A stretch of DNA of 64,000 nt. It comes from Perca fluviatilis (lineage: Eukaryota; Chordata; Actinopteri; Perciformes; Percidae). The position numbers and the translations under genes are program-made. The notes under the pieces were generated by a model, which was given only the letters and a program-made list of their open reading frames with translations, did not search any database and was not told where the DNA came from. This document shows, one piece after another, positions 1 to 12,275 of the stretch (the first letter of the stretch is position 1; each line of letters begins with the position of its first letter). Where the stretch lies: NCBI RefSeq assembly GCF_010015445.1, contig NC_053129.1:19039249-19103248 (forward strand), in the 5' to 3' direction.

Positions 1-2981
1 GTGTGTGTGTGTACATAATTAAGTAAAAATGAGTGGGGGACACCTGTATTGAAGCTTTTTATCAATAAATCATCAGACGAGAAAGAGTTGCTTGCAAGGC
101 TGCTGCACTCTTGAGGCTACTGTCTGATAGATGATGGGCAGAGCTGTTTAGTTAGGAGTGTTGTCTTGTAGAAGCACTAAGATGGCAAGATCTGTGTCAG
201 GTATGTACTGTACAAACTGGCACACAATCAGCCTTATACCATTATGAAAGGATAAAGTGCTCTTAAATGCCTCCTACAGGCAATTTGCCCAGTTTTTGTG
301 AGCCAATAATTAATTTTGTTCATTTTGCAGTGCGCAGTTTGTTTCTGAGGCCCAGGACTTTGCCTCAAAACAAACATTTAATTGACTAAAAAGACATTTT
401 TGAGGACAGAAGACAGTTTGCCCTCAATTGACTTTTAGCTTTTCTTAGAGAGAAACCTGAGAGGGATTTTGAATGTTATAGGGGCCATAGAGTACAGGAG
501 ACATGGTTGCTGGCAAAGGTAAGCAACACCCTTAGGCTAACACTAAAGGGCGTACCACACTATTGTTCATCAGTTTTACAGCAGAATTTTTAAAAACACC
601 CCAGGGTTTGTTACAAACTGATTTAATATCATAGATAGAGGAACTTGTTCATAGATAATTTATTTTTTACCCTAGCTAGCATGCATGTTTGAGACTACTT
701 CAGCACAGCAGTGCTTTGAGCTAAATGCTACATGGAACATAAATAAAAGGGGGGGGAGGGGTTGGATTCAGGAGCTTGCTGCCTTCCTTCGTCCAGGGCT
801 CCACATTCATTAGGTAAGTCCATTCCTGACACAAGATCATTATCTAACAGTCAATCTGATAGATGATCTCAGGACAGAACACATCACCATCTTTGAATAT
901 TAACTCAGCATGTTAAAGCCAAATAACTGCCATCTGTAACCAGCCTTTCTTAATCGAAAACAGTCTCATTTAAATACAAGCTGTGGTAAACATTATTCAA
1001 TAGTAAATCCTGTCAGCTGCAGTCAGTTTTAACATGGTCAGAGCTTATACTGTAAATGTCACAGAATGCCAACACAGTGGGCAACAACTCCTGAAGTAAC
1101 ATGGTAGAAGAGATTCAACATCAGCAATGAAACTACAGTACCTACTTCATATTAAATTCAAACATGACTGAAACATCTAATTCGTAAATATTTAACCGAG
1201 TCACTGTATCTCTAGCAGCAAACCCAAAAGGTGGAAGGTTATTATTGAAAAACTACACCAATGCTCTGCCATAAGGAATAATGCAACGTCTTTAATAAAT
1301 GTGAATATCAGGGCTCTACTGTGGTCTGAGTCGACTTAATCCCATCCCTTGCTATGCTATTGACTAACAACAGCAATTTCATTGCATGTTTTTAGTCTTA
1401 AAAGGAAATGTTTTAGACATAGTCACTCTTGAGGTTTTCTCATCATTATGAGAATTATTTTTGTTATAATGAGATCTTTCTCACTTTGTTAGAACAAGAG
1501 AGATGCTTTGTGATGACAACGAGATACCACTCCATAAAAAATATGGCTGCTCTGCACTGCTACAGTGAGAAAGTTGTGAGAAAAGATTGTTGGATCCTTG
1601 TTCATCCAAAAAATTTGACGTCCAAGTGTGACTGTTACAGGTAAATTAATGTGGGAGCAAAAAAAAAAAACAATTATTGAAATACTTGCTGGTTTACTAG
1701 TCAAATAGTCTTCAGCAGCTTTGTAGTTTGTGAACATGCATATTTTCATATAAGAGCCAATCATTAATCCTTTTGACCATATATATTACATTGTATATAA
1801 TAAAAGTGTTTGACTTACATACTGTACTTACATACTGTAAAAAAATATAAGTATAATATTAAAATAAATAAATAATTTTTGTACTTCTCGGATCCCTTAT
1901 GCAGTGAGCTTAAAATACTTTTTTTGTTAGAAGGCATTTTTGGTAGGAAAGGGTTCAGCTATTAATAGAGGCCAAAATTCAAAGAGGTGGACAAAATCAG
2001 TTTCCCCCAGGATTTAAAGATCTCTTAGCTCTGGTACAATAGAGGAGAAAATAATGATCCACAAGTCCAATATGCCAGCTAGAATTCCCTAAGAGGGAAT
2101 TCTTTTCAGCAACCCTGACAAGTTTGGTTGATGGTGAGATCAACTAATCAATAAAGGAGGGGGTCATGACATTTTCAGGCTTGATTTGTAGCAGCATTTC
2201 TGAATTAGTTTCCAGCATGGAGGGATCACCAAACAGGCCAACGATGCACAGGTCCAGGGGACCCCTAAATGAAGTGGCTGTTATTCATTTTTGTTGTTGG
2301 AAAGTCAAATAGCACAGTCAAAATTAGAGATGTTGTGACTTGACTTTGATTTTTTTTTTCCTTGTCCCTTAATATTATTTGTAAACCCAGATTTAGTTGT
2401 AATTAAACTTTTTAGTGGTCACTACTTATTCTTTCATGTTTTGTTAAAAAACATATTGATACTAAATCAAATTAGTTGTTTGTAATAATCAGCTTAAGTA
2501 TGCAGTGCACAGATCATATTAAGCAGAGATAACTAAGGATGTTAAAGGTGCCCTGCCACACATATTTCATGACTTTGTGGTGATGTCTGAAGTTCTACCA
2601 TGGACTCTGTAACATTTTTTGTGGAAAAATGCCTTGGTTACCTTGTTTCAAGCCATTCTAGCGTGGTATAGAAAGCCTACAGGAAGACTCAGCTCGATTT
2701 CTGCCAGTTCTCATTAATATTCAACAAGCTAAGCTGTTTGAATCTGATTGGCTAACAGCTAGCCAATGAGAGCCTGGCTGTCAGAATCCTTTACCCAGCC
2801 CAACTGGGCGAGCTAATGAATAGTAATGAGCTCAGGCAACATGATGTCAGACTGACCAGCTTTTGTAATTGGCCTGATTTCTCTGCTTAATTCTTTTCAG
2901 TGGCTAGAGCTGACAGAGGAGGTAGCAGTTCAGTATTGATAAGTAGCCTGATGTATATATTTGTAATATTTCTTTCCATGT
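1..2981. other. kcnk2 intron 2 (part), no coding sequence seen
   Basis: This stretch lies downstream of the kcnk2 exon on the minus strand, so it should be intron. It begins with a short GT run at the window edge (1-12). I see no exon resembling the next kcnk2 segment (first pore loop), so that exon must lie left of the window. The sequence is AT-rich and otherwise unremarkable apart from a probable dispersed repeat at about 2535-2960. Confidence 0.6.
2535..2960. repeat. Probable dispersed teleost repeat
   Basis: The segment starts with a phrase of the type GGTGCCCTGCCACAC and contains a better-balanced base composition than its AT-rich flanks. It resembles interspersed repeats that recur widely in fish introns. 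The family and exact ends are not resolved by eye, and a repeat library comparison would settle both. Confidence 0.4.
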
Positions 2982-3357
2982 TTAAAGCTATAGTGCGTAG
3001 TTTCTGTCTCACCTATGAGGAATTTTAAGTAATGACAACAAAACTGTCGACACATCCACATGATCTAAGCCTTCCGTAATCGCACACCACTCCCACCCCT
3101 CCTCCACGCTGTTGCTAGTTGCCAAGGAGGACACGGAGGATAAAAAAACCATGTTGAACTCTTCAGAAGAGGTAATTATCTTCACTCGATTTTCTGTGTG
3201 TGAAAGTCACTGGAAGACACAGTTTCTAAACATAGCCATACTAAAAAATACAGAGAGAGTTTTGTGGAGTCGATAGTCTTAATTAGCTTTGTAGCAACTC
3301 ATTTGGTAATGGCTTGAACGTTCATTAATATAAACAAGTTACGCACTAAAGCTTTAA
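2982..3357 (+). mobile_element. Non-autonomous inverted-repeat element (MITE), copy A
   Basis: The element is 376 bp and is bounded by imperfect terminal inverted repeats: TTAAAGCTATAGTGCGTA at the left and, read on the other strand, TTAAAGCTTTAGTGCGTA at the right. It has no coding capacity. A second copy in the opposite orientation lies at 35954-36266; shared internal phrases include GGAGGACAC, CTCTTCAGAAGAGGTAAT and AACATAGCCATAC. The transposon superfamily is not clear from the ends. Confidence 0.75.
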
Positions 3358-3599
3358 CTTAACATACTTATTTTTGACAACAATTTTTCTTACATACAAC
3401 TGCACAGGTTATCATATGGTTACTGTAAGCCTACATTAAAAGTATGTAGCCTCGCTCTAAGAAACGACTTGATTTGATTGTTTCCTATAATCGTTCATTT
3501 AGTGTCCTATAGTATTTTGTAAAATATTTATGGAGGGAAATGTAAGTGTATATCTGCTGTGGAAGGCAGCTTAGGATAAAACTAATCCTCCAAATGAAA

Positions 3600-3850
3600 C
3601 ATTAAACGCTATTGTTAAGGTTTTGTTTTGTTGATGAGAAACATCATGGTTTGGCTTAAAATGGCTACTTCGTTAAAGTTAGGGGACCGTCATCGTCATG
3701 GTGACAATACTAAACACGTGGTTAAGGTTAGGGAACGATCACAGTCATGCTTAACAGTGAAATGAACAGTGGTTTCTTGGGTTTAAATCTAAAGCGCAGT
3801 GTTTACTCCCAATCATTGTTTCCACCATTGGCCACAATCCTCAAACAAAC
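3600..3850. repeat. Probable dispersed repeat
   Basis: It contains the phrases TTAGGGGACCGTCATCG and GGTTAGGGAACGATCAC, about 60 bp apart. They are variants of one another and are typical of a common fish interspersed repeat. The boundaries are approximate. Confidence 0.35.
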
Positions 3851-3986
3851 TACGTAGAGCTGTCAAATACCAGTAATACCCTCAGTATGTATTCAAAAGA
3901 GAAAATCTGTACCTACAGTGTATTTTCAGGTCCTGCCGAAGAGGAAAGATTTGAATTATTAATATGCAGTTGATGCTTCCACCCAC

Positions 3987-4300
3987 CTTCACCAAATCCT
4001 CCAGCTCAGAGGAGTTTACGCAGGAGTGCATGGCCAAGAAGTCCAGTTTTTCTGCGAGGATGGCCAGCTTCTGGGAGCTCTCGTGCGGCTGCTCCAGCGC
4101 TCTGAACACCGTCGCCCCAATAATGAGGTAAAGCACCACTAAGAAGAAGATGGCTGATACAGTTTTCCACCTCATGACTGTAGTCCGGGTGTCACACTCG
4201 TCCTCTGGAGTGTTCAGCAGCACCGGGCTGACCGAGAATGACAGGCGAGGTTTGGAGTTGTGGGCAGCAGATTTTGGGTCAAGAAGGTCAGGTGCGGCCA
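3987..4300 (-). CDS. kcnk2: TREK-1 type two-pore-domain potassium channel, first coding exon (partial)
   Basis: K2P channels of the TREK group carry background K+ current at the plasma membrane and are gated by stretch, heat, pH and lipids (family knowledge). On the minus strand the exon runs from an acceptor (..CCTCACAG at 4301-4308) to a GTGGGT donor (3986-3981). With one A from the preceding exon it encodes 105 residues beginning [13 protein letters not shown], the start known for mammalian TREK-1. Visible parts are a cytosolic N-terminus, a second Met at residue 43 just before the membrane segment, transmembrane helix 1 (about residues 48-66), and the start of the extracellular cap. The cap has the conserved Cys94 (inter-subunit disulfide) within HSCVNSS, which also gives an N-glycosylation site. 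Pore loops and the remaining helices lie outside the window. The match to KCNK2 rather than KCNK10 or KCNK4 rests on the [12 protein letters not shown] and [10 protein letters not shown] phrases. Confidence 0.93.
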
Positions 4301-4348
4301 CTGTGAGGATGGAAGTGATAAACAAGAGACTGAGTTTAGGCATACTAA

Positions 4349-4479
4349 TCAATCCATCCATCCATCCATCCGTCCATCCATCCGTCCATCCATCCATCCA
4401 TCCATCCATCCATCCATCCATCCATCCATCCATCCATCCATCTATCCATCTATCCATCCATCCATCCATCCATCCATCC
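4349..4479. repeat. (TCCA)n microsatellite
   Basis: About 130 bp of ATCC units with a few G and T substitutions (CGTCC, CTATCC). It sits in kcnk2 intron 1 and ends about 50 bp upstream (minus strand) of the coding-exon acceptor. In some frames it reads as an artificial WMDG or HPSI repeat protein; this is not a gene. Confidence 0.97.
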
Positions 4480-4525
4480 AATATAGACATACAACATGAA
4501 CCATGTGTTTCATTCAATGTAAGAG

Positions 4526-4868
4526 TAGGGCTGCAACAAACGATTATTTTCAACACTGATTATGTTGGCGGTTATTTTCATGATGAATCGATTAAACGTT
4601 TGGCCTATTATGAGACAACCTGTAGGGGGACCGAAGCGGGAAATGTTACATAGTGTTGCTTTAAATGTATGAAAACACTGAAAAATAAGCATAGAAAAGT
4701 CCCAGAAAACAAACAAAACCATTCATCTTGCAATGACAATAAAGCAGAAAATCCTCACATCGAAGAAGATGGAACCACAGAATGTTTGACGAATGTCGAT
4801 TATCAAAATTGTTGATCATTTTTCAGTCACTTGACTAATTGATTAATCCACTAATTGTTTCAGCTTTA
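4526..4868. mobile_element. hAT-type MITE with TAGGGCTG ends
   Basis: The element is 343 bp. It opens with TAGGGCTGCAACAAACGAT and closes with TTTCAGCTTTA, a near inverted match. The interior is rich in ATCGATTAA-like words, as in a very common fish hAT derivative. The flanking 8-mers TGTAAGAG and TTTAACAG agree at 6 of 8 positions, a decayed target-site duplication. It has no coding potential. Confidence 0.75.
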
Positions 4869-6141
4869 TTTAACAGAATGATGAATGCAAATAGGTTGTG
4901 AGGCAATAACCATCTGGAGAAAGTTGTTTGAGTACTGAACTTTAGGCCTACTTAAACTTGATCATTAAATATCGTCACGATACTGTCAATATGTCACGGA
5001 TATTAAACTCATACGAAGTGTTCCAGGCCAGATCTAACACCTGATCACTATTGAAAAAGATTCTTTATAATAACCTTCAAATACCTTTACCATTACTTTA
5101 AAAGACCAATCAACAGCAGGTTTTCAGGTAATTCAGAAGTATTTGACACATGGGAACTTAATACTCTCTCCTGTGTCATTACTGTATAGCCAATAAGCCC
5201 TTATGGTACTCTAATTCTGTTTTTGTTTGTTACTATAATAAACCAGTAGAACAAATTATAATAATCTGCAGCACTTTTCATTCAATTCACTGTGGCAACA
5301 TATAATTCTCCAACAGCAGCATTTACAGTTATATCTGGACTTAAATGCATCTATTTCTATATCTTAGCTTCCTCTTCTGAGATGGATCTAATGAGGGGAA
5401 TCATGATTTCCACCTGGAATCAACTCATTAAGGCTTCTTAATAATAGAGTGTTCAAATATTTATTATTATATATTATATATATTAAGTTTGTACATTCAG
5501 TGTAATGAAAATGAATAAGGCTAGACAATGTTGCAACAATGAGACAGGTTATATCTCCCTGCAGGAATCATAACTAAAATTATATTTTTGATGTTGCTTT
5601 TTGGTCCCACACTACAAATACAACGACTGAATGGAAGCTCATTAAAAATTAAACACTCTTTGTCACAGTCCAGTTTCCCCAACAGCTTGCTGAAGTAGAC
5701 ACAATTACATAACCACACCGTGAGCTCCTAATAGCCATCATTGTACAGTAAACAACTCATGGAGAGGATCTGCTAAGCTGAAACCATGTAAAATTAACCC
5801 AGAAATAGGCTTTATAAATATTTTGTTTCTTATAATTATATTTATAGTAGGCTATTAAAGAACTGCACGATCGTGTTCTTCATTCCTGTCGTTTGAATGG
5901 GGTTTCACACGCAGAAACATTGATAAAAAGCTGCAATAAAAGTATCACACAGAGATGAGATCAAATATGAATAATATTGGCTGCAAAAGATGCCACAACT
6001 GCACTAGAAACTCACTAATAAAAAACACAGAAACCTCTATTTCTCCTCAGCCATCACTCTGTATGTGCACAGTCATGCAGACTATTTGTAAAATTTTCAT
6101 CATTCAATCACTGAATTTCAACTAGTTGTTAGAGCACTTAC
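4869..6141. other. kcnk2 intron 1, remaining part
   Basis: AT-rich intron sequence between the hAT element and the proposed first exon. It contains a TA-rich patch near 5460-5480. I see no exon, RNA gene or recognisable repeat in it. Confidence 0.5.
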
Positions 6142-6425
6142 TTCTCTACCATCTCGTCTCTATTTGTTTCCTCATCGACGGATCTTTTTCCTCCAAGAAG
6201 ACGCAAATAATGATCTCCTGTTAGTGGGGCTTTATGCCTCCGGTGCTCCCACCAAGGGACGTGGCCGCTCTCCACATGGCTTCTTCGGCGAGCTGTGCTT
6301 CCCTCCACTTTACAATCTCCGGAGAAAATACATCCAGGACATCGCGTTCCCACCAGAAGACGCGCTAGGACGGAGCGTAAAAGGAACTAGTGGAACAAAT
6401 CGCTTCAATAAAAGCCATGCGGGTG
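6142..6425 (-). other. kcnk2: Probable non-coding first exon of kcnk2 (5' UTR)
   Basis: On the minus strand this GC-richer block ends at a strong donor, GAA followed by GTAAGT (6141-6136). Its last base is A (6142); joined to the downstream exon, which begins TGGCCGCACC, it makes the ATG of MAAPDLL. An in-frame TAG lies just upstream of the joined ATG, so translation should start there. The block has several short upstream ORFs, including one of 10 codons that starts ATGTCCTGG. The 5' end is inferred from a TATA-like motif. The assignment is an inference from splice logic; no transcript was seen. Confidence 0.6.
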
Positions 6426-6455
6426 TTTGGAGACATTGTTGCCCAGTGAGGCGCC

Positions 6456-6461
6456 TTTATA
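6456..6461 (-). promoter_or_regulatory. TATA-like box upstream of proposed kcnk2 exon 1
   Basis: The minus strand reads CTATAAAGGCGCC here. A start site about 30 bp further on would fall near 6425. The call depends on the exon 1 assignment. Confidence 0.4.
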
Positions 6462-6747
6462 GGAGTACGAAGATGGATTGTACCGGGCGGTCACAGGAGC
6501 TGTTCAACAGTGTGACCCGCTGGATGCGCTGCCCTGCACTCCCACTGCTCTGGTGTGGACAGTGTTGCTCCTGCTGTAAAAAATAAAATTAAAACAAGAG
6601 AGGAGCTTCAGCGTGCTGTCCAACACTTCAGTAGCTTCCACTCAATCCCATGCTGCAACATTTCACACAACAGATGACCATAACGTTAAAGCTGCTCCTC
6701 GCAGTTGAGATTGTGCAAAACAGGGTTGTAATAGTTTAGCATTAAAT

Positions 6748-7030
6748 GTCCCATGACATGGTGCTCTTTGGATGCTTTTATATAGGCCTTAGTGGTCCCC
6801 TAATACTGTATCTGAAGTCTCTTTCCCAAAATTCAGCCTTGGTGCAGAATTACAGCCACTAGAGCCAGTCCCACAATGAGCTTTCTTAGTATGTGCCATT
6901 TCTGTGTCTGTAGCTATTGAGGAGGAGAGAGTGGGGGGGCAAGGGTGGAGGGTGGGGGTGTGGCACATCTCACATCTAGCCAGTAAGTACAGTAGTAGCA
7001 GACAGATGTTGCAGTGGCTAAATGAAGGGC
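6748..7030. repeat. Common teleost interspersed repeat
   Basis: It contains the recognisable order GTCCCATGACATGGTGCTC, GGCCTTAGTGGTCCCCTAA, CAGAATTACAGCCACTAGAG and CTGTAGCTATTGAGGAGGAG, which I recall as a high-copy repeat in percomorph fish. It has no coding potential. The ends are approximate. Confidence 0.6.
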
Positions 7031-7206
7031 AGTTGTCAGTGCATTAATTAAATTCATCTGAATTAGTGAGGCAGTCTGTACAGTTGATGTCCCTGTAACT
7101 TATTATTCATCATGGCATGCAGGTGTGACCAATATATGAATACACAAAACTAAGGTGGACAAGGGTTCTCATTGATTTGCTTGCAAGTTGCAATTCAGCT
7201 AATTTC

Positions 7207-7568
<362 letters not shown>

Positions 7569-10500
7569 GTAAAATCCTCCCTGGATGAATGAAGCTATCT
7601 GAGTGCAAAGTTATAAATAATTGTAGGAATAACCTATCCATAATTCCCACTTCTGCTGACATTTAAGTCTTCCAGTAGCTGAGTTTGCTGAGGAAAGAAT
7701 GCTTCTTCTGCAAAAGAAAGAAGTAATAAATTGTACTCTGCAGTATGTACACGTGTAAACAATTCCACACGCGCTTGTTGCTCCACCTCTTAAAAAGGCT
7801 TTCTGTGGCTTTTGTCCAGATTTCAACAAAGCACTTGTTCCATGATAAACCATCAGAAATAATCATTTTCTACTTTGTCTTTTCCTATTCATCTCATTCA
7901 TTTCCTTTTCTGCCCATCTATCTTACTCGCTTCCACTTTGAATCAGTGAAGCATCCAACCTGCACTCGCATGCTCAAAGAATGGCAGATTCATTTTGATA
8001 GTCTCACACATTGGGTGTAAGCAGCGTTTGATGCAATAGTTATATAACAATGCTGAATTATTTCTGTAATCAGTTTCAAGTCTTCGTTTTACTTCTTTAT
8101 TCTTTTTATAGACACACATTATTAATCAAAGGGCTAAAATGCGTTGACACTGGGTTGTTGAATCTCCCACTCCAGCCTCTGTCACATCATGTCACTGTGT
8201 ACTCAAGAAGTCTAGTAGATACTAAAGATTTGTTCAATATTAACTTTAATGTCATCCAAAGAACTAAAATACTTGATAAATGGTTTGAGTGCTGGATTTG
8301 CTTATGTTGCTATGGTTACAGTTCTGCTGTAATTATAGCAATGGATGCTGTACCTACATATTTTTAGCTACATATATTTGTTGTTGTTTGCAGTCCTGCA
8401 AAGCTTTTGCTGTTGGTTTGTAAATTTCTTGAGATTGTTATAAAGATTATAAATATTTTAGGATGCTTCTCTGGCAGCAGCATTTAATAAGATTGAGAGC
8501 GAGAGAAAAATGGAAATGTCTCTCGAGCAGCACATAACAATACTATCAATACTATCATTTTATACATATGAGCCCCTAATAATCCTCTGAGATAGAATCA
8601 TTTTTTTTTATTTTTATGTCCTCAGTCCTCAGTTTATGCCTTTAACAGGGCCTCTGCTGCTGGGACTAATGGCTTCCTACCGTTAATGCTGACATGTTTT
8701 TCCAGCAAAACTACAACACTTCTGCAATACCCGCGCTGTGGAAATGTGAAAGTCAGTGTTTCTTTGCTTTAGGGCTGTTTTGTAACTTTTGCTCTACTTC
8801 AGTGAGACACTTCAGATCAGTTTTTTCTTACTCATACCATTTGAATATGAAGTGTGTTCTTTTAAACCATAGTGGATAAAGATGCTGGAAATTCATAAAT
8901 ATGAAATATTCTGTCCTTTACAGCAGTTTCTGTTTCTTCTTGCTCCTAATTATTTCCCAGCTTTAGTGGAATTTTAAGTGAGACAACACAATTGTATTTC
9001 TCATTAAAATCAAAGGAGAAAAAAATCAAATTAAAAGCATCTACTTCTTTTGAAGAAACTATTACAGCTTGAGACATATATGCTATATAATGACACACCA
9101 GGCGTATCTCTGAATTACCTTCCAGTCCACTTTTGTTTGCTATCTATTACACTGTGTGGTGAAGTCACACATAATGAAGTGGAGTGTAATTTGCATACAT
9201 AGATAGTTACAAGATAAATGACCTGAATTCCCATTGACTTTGAAAGCGTCTTATCTATGATAATGATGTAGCTGTGCAAAATTAAATCATAGTTGACTCA
9301 ACATGACTGCTCTGAAGAAATAAGCCTGAGTCAGGCTAAACTTTGTTACCCATTCAGATGACACAGTTTCATTGTTGTGTCATCAACTTTATGTGAAGAA
9401 GTAGATCAGGAGGACTTCTATGTAGGTGTTTGTGGACAGAAAACCGCTTTTATAAAAAAATAAACGCTTTTGTCTTTTTGTCCCCTCATAAATGGTCTCC
9501 TCATGAGGTATAAACTCATGCTTCAGCATCTCTCATTCTAATTTGCAGACTGTTTCCCTCGCACAGGACGTCCCCTGGAGCAGGGACATATGGCTTTTGT
9601 TACATGACTGTAATCATATTATCGGTGACATTGTTGGTTAATGGCCTCTATTACCATAATCTCTCCTAATGTAACAGCAAAATGCCAGACACTGGTAAGG
9701 TAAGCCATTTTACAGTTCCCCTGTCACCTGTTTGATAAAAGGTGGTTTTCTTACAGAAATCTGATGTTAATTAGAATTTAAAATTCTAAGCTTTGTGACT
9801 TCATCTATGAATATATTATTTAAAAAAACCACAACCTTCAATTTAAATGTTTTGCATCATATTACTGGATAATTTGAGGATGTTGTGCTTGTTATTGTGG
9901 ATATTTTCTTTCAAAACCCCCCACAAAATATATATTGTATCTCATGAATAAGTACTGTAGTTTCTAAATGTTTTCATTCTCAATCTAGTGCCCGACCTGT
10001 TTATAAATGCAGAGCCATAAAAACATACTTTGACAGAAGAAGCTCAGAACACAGATAATCCACGACATCAGCAAACAGAACTGCTGAAAGTTGAATGTGT
10101 CTAATGTGATTAAACATGTATATTTTATACTCTTGTCTGCAAGCTTGCATTGTAAAGACACAGAGGGTCCAAGGTACTACAAACAAATTGCATCTCAACA
10201 CCAAATCCTGCTGAATCTACCTGAATCATTTCCTCTGAGGTTGCAGTTTACTCATCCTGCAGAGAATTATCAGCAGTATTTACAGCAGAAGGGACCTTTA
10301 CTGAATAAAAAAAATGATTACTTTTAGATTGGTCTATCATCTGTAATCAAATTGACATACTATATGACAATGGTGTACAAATCCACACAGGTAACTGTGT
10401 CATAAAAAAGCAGATAAATCTGTGAGGCAAGATTCATATATAAAAAAAAGTCTCTCTCCTCGGAGTGTTGAAACTTTGCTAAAGAAACAAACTAACCTAC

Positions 10501-10896
10501 TGAGTTTAAGGTTAGTGAGTGAGACCATAAATTTAAGAAAATCCATCCAAAACATTTTTTTTTATGGTGTCCAGTTAACTGTAGCCATTTTTCCACAAAA
10601 TCAGTGTGAGTGGGATCAGTGGTGAGAGCAGATAATACATTGTTTTATTCGCAGTAAACACTCATGTGGAAACAGTCTTTATAAATAATGCTGGTCTCAA
10701 GCTTCTCCCTCATTAAGTTGTGTTTAACACTGTGTGCATGTTCCATTGTTAAGCCGCTGGTTCTTGATAGATGACAGAGCTCAAAAAGAATAATTGTGGT
10801 TTCAAGAGTCTTTCATCTCCAACTCATTCGACTGAGCCCTGCGAAAATCAATCAACTGAGCGAACTGAACATGTGCAATGTGTATGTACCCTGCAA

Positions 10897-10898
<2 letters not shown>

Positions 10899-10937
<39 letters not shown>
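10899..10937. repeat. (CA)n microsatellite
   Basis: About 39 bp of near-pure CA repeat in the intergenic region. Confidence 0.95.
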
Positions 10938-10938
<1 letters not shown>

Positions 10939-11339
10939 CACACACGGACAATAAATTAACACACAGAATATGAAGTTGCTCTGGTGCCTTTGGTCGGGGA
11001 GGAAAACCAGCAATGTGTGCTGCAACCGTATTTACTTGACAGTCTTCAGAAGATTTTCAATCAGGCATTCAAGGGGAACCTTTTGCACATGAGCATCTAT
11101 CAAAGAAAATAAATGAGAGGTTGAGGTCAACAGTATGTCACTCGATTATTAAAAGTGTTACATTATCCTCTCCTGACAAACCAACATTAGTGCTAAGTGG
11201 CCAACACTTTGCTCAAATGCTTCTCTATAATAGATGCAGTATCATGTAGAACTCAGTACTCGTGTCTACATGGTTGAATGGTTGTGTAAATTGATTTTCA
11301 GTTATGCTTAAAGTGACAATTTAACATAATGATAAGCTG

Positions 11340-11585
11340 TAACAATAGACTGTATAAAATATAAACGTAGTCTCAGTGACGGCACCCAAACTGTAGGTTT
11401 CTGAAGAGCCAAAATGAAGCTCAAAGTGGGCGGCTCTGGCCGTCGCCATCTCGGCAGTGACTGACGTCCCTTAACTCCCGGGTAATCCAAATATGAGCAA
11501 CGAGGTGGAGCGTGGATGGAGCTGAGGCGGGACGAATGAAGCCTACAGCCTCCTGTGACGGCAGCCACCTGTCAGAACTTTAAAT
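11340..11585. repeat. Common teleost interspersed repeat (TAGACTGTATA type)
   Basis: It starts with ATAGACTGTATAAAATATA and contains TTTCTGAAGAGCCAAAATG, CAAAGTGGGCGGCTCTGG and CCGTCGCCATCTCGGCAGTG, a phrase order I recall as a high-copy fish repeat. The GC-rich middle stands out from the AT-rich flanks. A shorter relative of the opening phrase occurs at about 19968. Confidence 0.6.
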
Positions 11586-11863
11586 AATTTAAACAGGTGA
11601 GTTATAAAAAAAACAATCACCCACAGCTGCCATAAAGGGGAGAATTAGCTAAAACAGACAAAACTTTTTTTGTTTCAGTGTCCAAAGTGTAACACTGTCT
11701 ATTTTTGTATGTTCTGTAAATAAAAAATAAATTTCAAATAACACAGTCCCAATTGTGAGACCAATGCATTTAGGTTTGTGGCATTTATCTTCATCATCAT
11801 GATAAAACACATTAAAAAGAACATTTAAATGGAATGAGCATGACAGAAAGACATTTTAAAATG

Positions 11864-11865
<2 letters not shown>

Positions 11866-11934
<69 letters not shown>
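11866..11934. repeat. (TA)n microsatellite
   Basis: About 69 bp of pure TA repeat. It gives an artificial Tyr-Ile frame on the minus strand. Confidence 0.97.
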
Positions 11935-11937
<3 letters not shown>

Positions 11938-12117
11938 ACACCCACTCATATAGACACAGATATAAATACATATCTGCCATTTGGGCACTCACACAGGGCT
12001 TAGTTTTGCTCATGTGGTATAGACCAATCATATTCTGGCAAAGAGCCAAGGAGGTGGGCCTAATAATGGATATGGTAACCAAATGTTGGTCCATTAACTA
12101 GAGAAATGCATCTATGC

Positions 12118-12275
12118 GGCGCCTGGTTAGCTCACCTGGTAAAGCGCCCGCCCATGTTCAGAGGTTTTCTCCTTGACGCAACGGCCGCAACTCCGACCTT
12201 TGCTGCATGTCATTCCCCCTCTCTCTCCCCTTTTATGTCTTCAGCTGTCCTATAAAAATAAAGATAAAAAGAGAA
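12118..12275 (+). mobile_element. tRNA-derived SINE, copy 1
   Basis: The head has a tRNA-like A box (CTGGTTAGCTCACCTGGTA) with a degenerate B-box region (CCGCAACTCCGACC). A pyrimidine-rich stretch (CATTCCCCCTCTCTCTCCCC) and an A-rich AATAAAGATAAAAA tail follow. This is the layout of a common fish SINE. A second copy lies at 28981-29150. The anticodon arm is not that of a functional tRNA. Confidence 0.75.

Noticed and set aside
4150..4653. Plus-strand open frame with an IHPS repeat
   Set aside because: It is the antisense of the kcnk2 exon run into the TCCA repeat.
6164..6586. 140-residue plus-strand open frame with a GC-rich start
   Set aside because: No recognisable domain; it is antisense to the better-supported kcnk2 first exon.
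12118..12190. A functional tRNA gene
   Set aside because: No complete cloverleaf; A and B boxes are degenerate and followed by a SINE tail.
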